Shown: in pieces, positions 57,749 through 64,000 of the stretch
How the letters are laid out: each line of letters begins with the position of its first letter
How positions within the stretch are numbered: the stretch's first letter is position 1
NCBI GenBank assembly: GCA_035772785.1
Contig: JAOCPU010000049.1
Coordinates: 186,001-250,000 of the forward strand
From: Phlebiopsis flavidoalba
Taxonomy: Eukaryota > Basidiomycota > Agaricomycetes > Polyporales > Phanerochaetaceae
Direction: 5' to 3'
DNA length: 64,000 bases
Program-made: the position numbers and the translations under genes
The notes under the pieces: model-generated
What the model was told of the DNA's origin: nothing
What the model saw: only the letters and a program-made list of their open reading frames with translations
Database searches by the model: none

Positions 57749-59319
57749 GTTCTGTGCTGCTTCACACACCCTGCTTTGCTGTCACTGGCTCCCTGATACC
57801 TTGCTCTTACTGCTTTTCGCCACATATATTGCACCGTATTTATCACCCTCCCACCTGTACTACACCCTTGTACCATAGCGTCGAAAGCGTTGATTGAGAC
57901 TCACCGCTGGCGCGATCTCAGTGCCACAATCGAGCCGTGTGAGATGCTAAAACGCGAGGCTAGTTTGGCATGTATACCTCTTCCTACGCACAAGGCAATG
58001 CCCCTACCACCATAGGAGTCCGATATTTGGAATGCGACGAACAAAGCTTGAGCCTGAGGCAGCCTTCGCTTGCGCGTGTGTCACCCAGCATGCCGGTGAT
58101 GGCACTACCGGCATGTCAGGTGGCGAGAAACGCCACATGCAGTGGCCCTCGGGGATGTTATCAAGTTGGTGCGCGCGCGCGCTCGACACTCTTCGCCTTC
58201 TCCGTTGATTCATTGAAAGCTCTATTGCAACCCATAGACGACACGCATGAAGCTTGTCCATGCTGACACGCAATGATCATAGGCTACAGAGTTCTCCCCT
58301 AAGATTATGGTCTTGCATCGTCATAGTACATTTACCGAAATGAAGTTCCATATATATGACAGAGGCAATAAGAGAAGGACTTCATTCGGATGAAGTGACG
58401 CGTGTCTTCTTTGTACCCACCGTCATTCAACGCAAAGTAATTGCAATGGACAACCTCAATCGGCTCCCAGCCGCATTCCGAGATCCTAGCATACCATCCG
58501 TAGCTTCTATCGAGCTCCCTTTAACATTCAGGAATATCAAATCCTCAGGGTCTCCGACTGCATATGTGCCTTCTACTTCCCGACGCGTACGACCACCTAG
58601 ACATACTTCCTTGTGAGCCGCACCGGGGCTGTCAAGCTGCATGTTAGTCAGGGCTGTGCGCGCGATGGCGGCCAGAGGGCTGCGCAATAAATCTCGTCGG
58701 CAACGGGCCCCGTTCCTGGCGTATGTCTGGCACTCGTGTGCCTTGACATAGCCATGTCTATCTCGCGGCCCATCACCATCGCATCACGCTACCGTCGTAA
58801 TCTACCTATGTGGCTTAGACAATGGACGAGGAATTCCACAGTAGATGCGGACGCAGGCTGCGGCACATAATCGCAGGAAGAAGTGCCAGGGAAGACCGAA
58901 TATTATACGGGATGTGGAAAATGCTTCCAACGAACAGAACTTTACCGGGGGAATAGAAGCCTCCGGCGCCGCTTTCAATGTATCCACGCTGGGTATCCCG
59001 CTCCGAACACCCGTTTGCGTTTTGCCCACACCGTATATGCCACCATGTACGGCTTAAGGATTCATCCCACAGGCAGGCCACGGTGGGGCGCCCCCCCCGC
59101 GCAGCACCCGTCGGATGGAACTTCGCGGTGGACGCACCTGGCGTGCAAGAACGCGAGTAGGCAGAGGCACGGAGAACGTCTTCGATAGACTCGCTAGCTT
59201 CGTCGGGGCAGAGGCCACCGGCGCCGCCGCCACGGCATGTACCTCTTCTACAACACCCTGGCTTCACCCGCACACGAGGCATACACCCAGCCCGAGAGAA
59301 AGAAAAATCTACGGCCAGA
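57749..59319. other. Stretch without a supported gene
   Basis: This lies between BTB copy 2 and TRM61. A minus-strand frame at 58745-58427 reads PLAAIARTALTNMQLDSPG and GTYAVGDPEDLIFLNVKGSS; the opposite strand is also open there, so coding strand and reality are uncertain. GC content rises from about 59000 on. Confidence 0.35.
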
Positions 59320-61243
59320 CTACGCCACAGACAGCGCCTCATCCGCCGCGGCGCGCACCGACGCGGGAAGGAGCACCGCAAACGTGAGGTACGACGTGTG
59401 CCCGCGCACCTCGGGGAACGCCTTCGAGAGGCTCACTTCGGCTGCTCCCCCTCTTCCTCCTCCTCCTGTAACTCCTTCGCCATCGCCTCCACCTTCACCT
59501 CCGAGTCTTTCGCCTCCGCAGATATGCACCTCCGCCTCCTCCGTCTTCGCGCGCATTCCACGCTTTCCCCTGCTCGTCTGTAGGTCCCGCGGGTGCGCCC
59601 TCCTCGCGCTTGCGCTTCGCGTTCCATCGCGGTGCGCACCTGCGCAATCTGGCGGAGGGCGCTTCTCCTCGCGGCGCACCTCCGACGCGCCACTTGAGCG
59701 CGCGCAGGCGAACGGTGCGCCAACAGCACCACGGCGCAAAAGCGCGGACAACGCGCGCTCGGTGCCACGGGTCGACAGTGTAGTGCGGGCGCAGGAGGGT
59801 CTCGTACATCGTTATATCTATTCATGTGTCAGGCATAATGAGGGGACCAAAGAGAGGGGGAGCGAGGGAGAGCTAGAGCTACCGAGGAGGCAAAGCCCGC
59901 GTCGTTGAGGCGCGGAGAACGGTGCGCATGACTTGGTTCCATGCAACGGGCTGAAGCAGCATATGCGCGTCGTGGTGTCTTTCTGTGTTTTTCGTCAGTT
60001 TTTGTGCACACATACGCATGTGGCGCGACGCACCCGGAGCCGCGGTCTTTCGCGTGCGGGACGGCGTCCCACGGCGCTCGGGGGAGGTCGAGGAAACACT
60101 GTAGAGGCCGCGACCCGTTGCGTCAGCGGGGGCTAGGACACAGGGGGGAGAGGGAGGGGCGCGTGCCTGCGTCGGCGGTGTCGGACACCGATGAAGCCGT
60201 CCTTGCAGACGTTGCGGTGTGCGAGCGTGACGCGGCCGTTCATCCCGTGTGCGGCGAATATCCTCGCTGGGCACATGAAATAAAATTTGAAGTTAATCGA
60301 TGGAAGACGCGGCGGGGCCGTTAGCGCGGGAGGGGGCGTGCAGCACGGGCGCCAAACCGCAGCGGCTGTCCAAGTGGAGTGCAGTCGCTGCCCCCGCGCG
60401 CGCGCGAGACGAAGACCCGAGATGGACGGCGACTCACCGCGGGCCTTGTTTGCGCGCGCCTCGTGGAACTCGTAGGACCACAGGTGGCCGTGCGGGCCCG
60501 CCGTGCGCGCGGCCGCGTGACGAGAAGGAGCCCGAGCCGGTGCCTACGGCGCAAACGTCAGCGGGCAGAACGGGCGCAAGGGTGGGGGAACGCAAACATG
60601 CACCTAGGGGGATAACGTGGTCAACAGTCGTCGACGGCTGCCTCTGCGTTCGGCCCCGCGGCGGGCCGCGCGCAACGGCGCCCACGGGCGCAGTCGCGGT
60701 GCGCTCCATCTAGCTCGAGCGTTGCGCACGGGGAAGTTCAAGCGGGCTGCTCACCTGCTTCGATGACCTTGCTGCCGGGCTTGATGTCGAGCCACGACGT
60801 GACGAACGCGATGTCGGCGAGGTAGAGGATTTGGGTGCGGTGCGGTCGCGCGTCCAGAGCGCGAGCGTGTACCAGGAGCTCGGGCGTCGGGCGAAAAAAC
60901 GCGCAGGACGTGCACGAAGCCCTTGCCGTTGCGGGAGCCGACCTTGGAGCCGTAGGGCACGCCTATCAGGTCCGAGTGGCGGTAGACCCCAAAGCGGCTT
61001 GTTGAGCTCGCTCCCCGCGGAGATGAGCAGCGGCCTGGAGGATCTCTCTTGTCTGGTTTTACGTGAAGGGCGCGGGTGGGCACGTACGGCATTGGGCAGG
61101 CGAGGAGGCACTAGGCGTGACAGGATCACGCACCTGCAACCAGATGATGACCAGGTCGCCGTCTGCAATCTCGCGCGCGGTCGAACCACATTCGGGGCGT
61201 GCTTTTTTGGTGGCTGCTGCTCTGCGAGGATGTCTATGACGAT
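59320..61243 (-). CDS. TRM61: tRNA (adenine-58-N1)-methyltransferase catalytic subunit
   Basis: Trm61 with Trm6 methylates A58 of tRNAs, including initiator tRNA, in the nucleus. Recognisable parts are IADGDLVIIWLQ at a donor, then FGVYRHSDLIGVPYGSKVGS, RNGKGFVHVLR, QILYLADIAFVTSWLDIKPG in pieces, the SAM-binding motif AGTGSGSFS, HLWSYEFHEAR across frames, VTLAHRNVCKDGF, VFLDLPEPWDAVPHAK, CCFSP, EQVMRTVLR, MYETLLRPHYTVDPWHRA, a Lys/Glu/Arg-rich insert and the end KAFPEVRGHTSYLTFAVLLP. The stop is at 59320. The exon carrying GDLVIIWLQ begins at 61243 behind an acceptor (tttgcgcag) and adds VIDILAEQQPPKKHAPNVV upstream, longer than usual; the first exon and the ATG were not found. Introns and frame errors are many, and GC content is high. 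Confidence 0.87.
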
Positions 61244-61973
61244 CTGCGCAAACAGTGGAGGTCAGTGCAGGTCTGCAAACTGGCCATCAGAGCGCCGTCG
61301 GCACTCGCCGAGATCAAAAGCGCCTAGGTATGGTGGGAACGCTGAGCGAGGATGTCTGCAGCCGTATGCTTGGTTGGGTGTCGTCCACTTGGTGAAATGT
61401 GCGCAACGAGGGCGCGTAGGGCCTCTGCTCGTCTCCGCGTGCTGTGCATGCAAACCTTGGTGTGGATCGGAGGGTGGGGATGTCTGGGCGACCCTCAGAT
61501 TCGTTTCGTGTGCTGGATCTCACGACTAACAGTGCGAGTTGATGGGGAAAAACGAATCGCGGAGCTGGGTGATTGGAAATATGGGGCTCGGGGTGTGCCG
61601 TGTGGATGGCCAGGAATGGGCGTCGCTGGTCAGAACCGACGTCTGCGATGTTGCTGGCGACGCGCGCGACCCTTGCGACGCACTCTGGCTGCCAATGGCG
61701 GCCTGGCAGCCCGCTCGCGCTCGCACACATCCAGGAACCGCCAGCCCACGTGCCGCGACACTCTGACACGCACGGCAATAATCAGCCCAAAACCGCGTCG
61801 ACGCTGCACGCCCTCGTCTTCCCCATTCTGCTGCTGTTCTCACAGCCCACACGGGACACCGCCAGACCCAAGTCCACCTTGGCTCGCTCTATCTCCCGCG
61901 AGATCCATCGCGTCTTTAAATCTAAGCTCTCTGTCTCGCCGGCGCCGGGTCTTCTCTTGCTCTCGCCACCGCC
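61244..61973. promoter_or_regulatory. Divergent promoter region of TRM61 and the PAS gene
   Basis: 730 bp that must hold the first exon of TRM61 and both promoters. Before the PAS ATG lies a C/T-rich leader with CTTTAAATC at about 61913. Long open frames on both strands here overlap each other and are attributed to GC content. Confidence 0.4.
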
Positions 61974-63784
61974 ATGGACTCTTCGCCCAGCGTGTCCTTC
62001 AGTACGTATTCTCTCTCCGCGCTGCCCGTGGCCTGCGCGCTGAGCGACTCGCTGCAGTTGGCATCGTGGATGATTTCACCGAAGACGTAAGAATCCCGCA
62101 TCTGATCACACTCTGCGCGAGTCATTGAGAGCGAGAACTTGAAATCTGGGACAGGCGTGGCTGGGGGGGGAACAAAAAAAAAAACATGGCCGCGGTCTGG
62201 AGTGTACTGCTCCGACTCCGTGATCCCGACCTGCTCGTGCGCACGCCACCCGCTCCCTCTCCACACCCCACGCGCGATGACATGCACCGCCGTGCTGCTA
62301 GGTTTCGAGCCGCGCGAGCTCCTCGGCCGCCCGTCGCTCGAGCTCGTCCACCCCGACGAGTTCGCCCAGGTGCGCGGCATCCACTACTCGACCATCACCC
62401 AGGACCAGGCCGCCGTGCTCGCCTACCTGCGCATGCGCCACAAGGACCCCTGCAAGGGCTACGTGCTCCTGCGCGATCGTGAGTGCCCGCATCTGCCTGG
62501 CCGCGCGCATGACACCGAAATTTTGCACCCCCGCGCAGAGCCGCACCGTGTGCCAGAACGTGCTCGTCGGCAGCGTGTCCTACGCCTCGCCCGGCCCCAA
62601 GGCCATGCACAACGCCTCGACCGCGCAGGAGGTCACCATCATCACGCCGACGGCCAAGGACTTTTGAGTTCCGCAGTGCGTTGCCCTCCTCTGTTCGCCC
62701 GCCCCCCCGCGCTGACCTGACTAGCGCTGGAACGACACCCGAACCCGATGCCGCCCGTGCCCCGTGCCCGCGCACCTGCTGCCGTCGCGCCCCGGGCTCG
62801 CCGCTGGCGGACAACACGTACCCGAGAAAGCACTTTGACCCGCTGCCGGAGCAGAGCAGTGACGCGGCGGACAGGCGCTGATCCTGAACCGGTTCAACGA
62901 TCAACTGCACGGTGCAGTACCTGTCGAAACGACAGCCTGCTGCGCACGACGGCCGCTAGCTGGCCGCAGTCTTCTTCGACTTTGTCGCGCGCCGCGACGA
63001 GCAGCTCGTCCCGCTCCTGGATCGACGTCATCAAGAGCTGGGGCACGGCGTCAACGAGCGCGGGCAGCCGTCCGACGGCGGCTTCGGCTACGGCAAGTTC
63101 ACGCTCCCTCCTCGACGCGGGCGCGACTCCAGGTGCCTTCCTCCCTCCCTTCCCTTCTCACACAACTAACACCCACACCAGCGAACGCATGGCCGACGCC
63201 CCCACGCGCTCCCGCGCCAAATCCCGCACCGCGCACCCCGCCGCGCCGTTCACGAGCACCGCCGCCACAAACGCGCCGCGCCCGCGGCGTCCTGCGCGAC
63301 CTCACGCGCGAGCGGCCCCCCGAGCGCGCGGCACGCCCGAGCTCGTCGTCGACGCCATCTTCAGCGCGGCACTCGGACGGGCCTCATGGTCATCCCTCCG
63401 CCATCAGTCGTCGCCGTCGTCGCCGCCTGGCCGGTCCCTCCAAAACTCACAAATTCAGCCACGGCAGGAGCCGCGCGCGCGCGAGCAACGCGAGCAAACG
63501 GGAGCGGGAGCAACGCGACCGCGAAAGAGACCGCGACCGCGACCACCAAAACCCTACACCAAACAAAAGAACCACCACGACGGCCCGCGCCAGCGCGCCC
63601 GCCACCTCAGCCGCAGCGACGTTCACGTTCCCGCCGCCGCTCCCGCTCCCGCCGCCGCTGCGCCGCCAGACGCGGAGCGATGAGACGGGCGCGCGAGCGT
63701 GAGCGTGAGGAGGGGCGGGGTTCTTACTCGGCGATTGATGAATCGCGGGAGAGATTGAGTGGGCTTTGGATCAGACTTAGTTAG
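61974..63784 (+). CDS. PAS-domain protein with basic low-complexity tail
   Basis: Exon 1 codes MDSSPSVSF; the intron at 62002-62057 joins it in frame to IGIVDDFTED (62058-62086), then a gtaaga donor. Later exons give SDS and the PAS core LLGFEPRELLGRPSLELVHP, DEFAQVRGIHYSTITQDQAA, VLAYLRMRHKDPCKGYVLLR, SRTVCQNVLVGSVSYASPGP, STAQEVTIITPTAKDF. The middle has (across frames) NDSLLRTTAASWPQS, FFDFVARRDEQL, SWIDVIKSWG and GGFGYGKFTLLLDAGA. The end is a long Arg/Ser/Pro-rich tail with RRRSRSRRR-like runs and the last codons RERLSGLWIRLS, stop at 63784. PAS domains sense light, redox state or ligands, or bind partners. No GATA zinc finger, kinase or other output domain is visible, so it is not a plain WC-1 or WC-2 orthologue. 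Confidence 0.78.
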
Positions 63785-64000
63785 TCTTTGGTTGTACGGC
63801 TCGTCAGGGGCTCGCTGCAGAGCGCGCCCCGAGCTGGTGTTGGTCGGACGCAGGATGTGGTATTATTATACACGGGTGGTTAGTGCTGTATGATAAGACT
63901 GCGCTACTAATAGGGGGGACTACATGTGCGGTGCTGTTACTGGTCTATGATAAGTAAAGGTGGGGCATGGGGGTGTGAGAAAAACGGGGTGCTGGGTAGA
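63785..64000. other. 3' flank of the PAS gene to the window end
   Basis: G/T-rich sequence with a TATTATTATAC stretch at about 63860; probably 3' UTR. No gene seen. Confidence 0.4.

Noticed and set aside
59237..59908. Plus-strand ORF of 223 codons with poly-Pro/Ser
   Set aside because: It is the antisense of the TRM61 C-terminal region, which has clear family motifs on the minus strand.
61352..62128. Plus-strand ORF of 258 codons before the PAS gene
   Set aside because: It runs through the promoter and the PAS start in another frame; the PAS exon 1 and intron junction fit much better.
1..64000. Bacterial-type systems: CRISPR array, phage defence, toxin-antitoxin or biosynthetic operon
   Set aside because: The window is fungal nuclear DNA with spliced genes; no direct repeat array or operon was seen.

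Overview
The window is nuclear DNA of a basidiomycete fungus, most likely an Agaricomycete (mushroom or polypore class). Genes carry many short GT-AG introns of about 50 to 75 bp, are closely packed on both strands, and encode typical agaricomycete families: an F-box/LRR-like protein, BTB/POZ proteins, arrestin-like proteins, aryl-alcohol dehydrogenases, an FYR-domain protein and a PAS-domain protein. No prokaryotic operon, CRISPR array, rRNA or convincing tRNA gene was seen. The species cannot be named from the sequence alone.

Layout from left to right: an FYR-domain chromatin protein cut by the left edge (1-1937, +); pyruvate decarboxylase (5827-8233, -); F-box/LRR-like protein (8861-10360, -); ribosomal protein S19 (10884-11563, +); a small orphan gene (15426-15935, +); aryl-alcohol dehydrogenase AAD copy 1 (18144-19557, +); aspartic protease (19838-21470, -); a Gly/Tyr-rich low-complexity protein (23976-24573, -); a MIF-type tautomerase (25463-26094, -); an internal fragment of the ergothioneine enzyme Egt1 (27285-28350, -); about 6.5 kb with nothing recognisable; an arrestin-like gene (37103-38426, -); a gelsolin/villin-like actin regulator (38794-40189, +); an unrecognised gene (40262-41414, -); a second arrestin-like gene (42236-43961, -); AAD copy 2 (44994-46490, -); the ribonucleotide reductase large subunit (47673-51108, -); an orphan gene (51339-52266, +); a BTB protein (52511-54061, -); a third aldo-keto reductase with a membrane tail (54600-56041, +); a second BTB protein (56431-57748, +); tRNA m1A58 methyltransferase Trm61 (59320-61243, -); and a PAS-domain protein (61974-63784, +).

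Most of these genes are independent housekeeping or regulatory genes and not one pathway. Local themes are three aldo-keto reductases of two types, an arrestin/gelsolin/arrestin cluster, and BTB genes on either side of an aldo-keto reductase. The ribonucleotide reductase promoter holds two ACGCGA boxes that fit S-phase control, and the start of that gene requires a 4-nt micro-exon.

Two cautions govern all coordinates. First, almost every conserved gene, including essential ones such as RPS19 and RNR1, changes reading frame several times at single-base insertions. This looks like unpolished long-read sequence, not true pseudogenes, so each gene is given as one span whose frame is broken inside. 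Second, several long tracts (about 1.9-4.6, 11.6-15.4, 26.2-27.3 and 28.4-34.9 kb) show no gene, repeat or transposon signature, and the Egt1 homology stops abruptly at their edges. I found no convincing new multi-gene system. The micro-exon, the membrane-tailed reductase and the orphan genes are the points most worth following.
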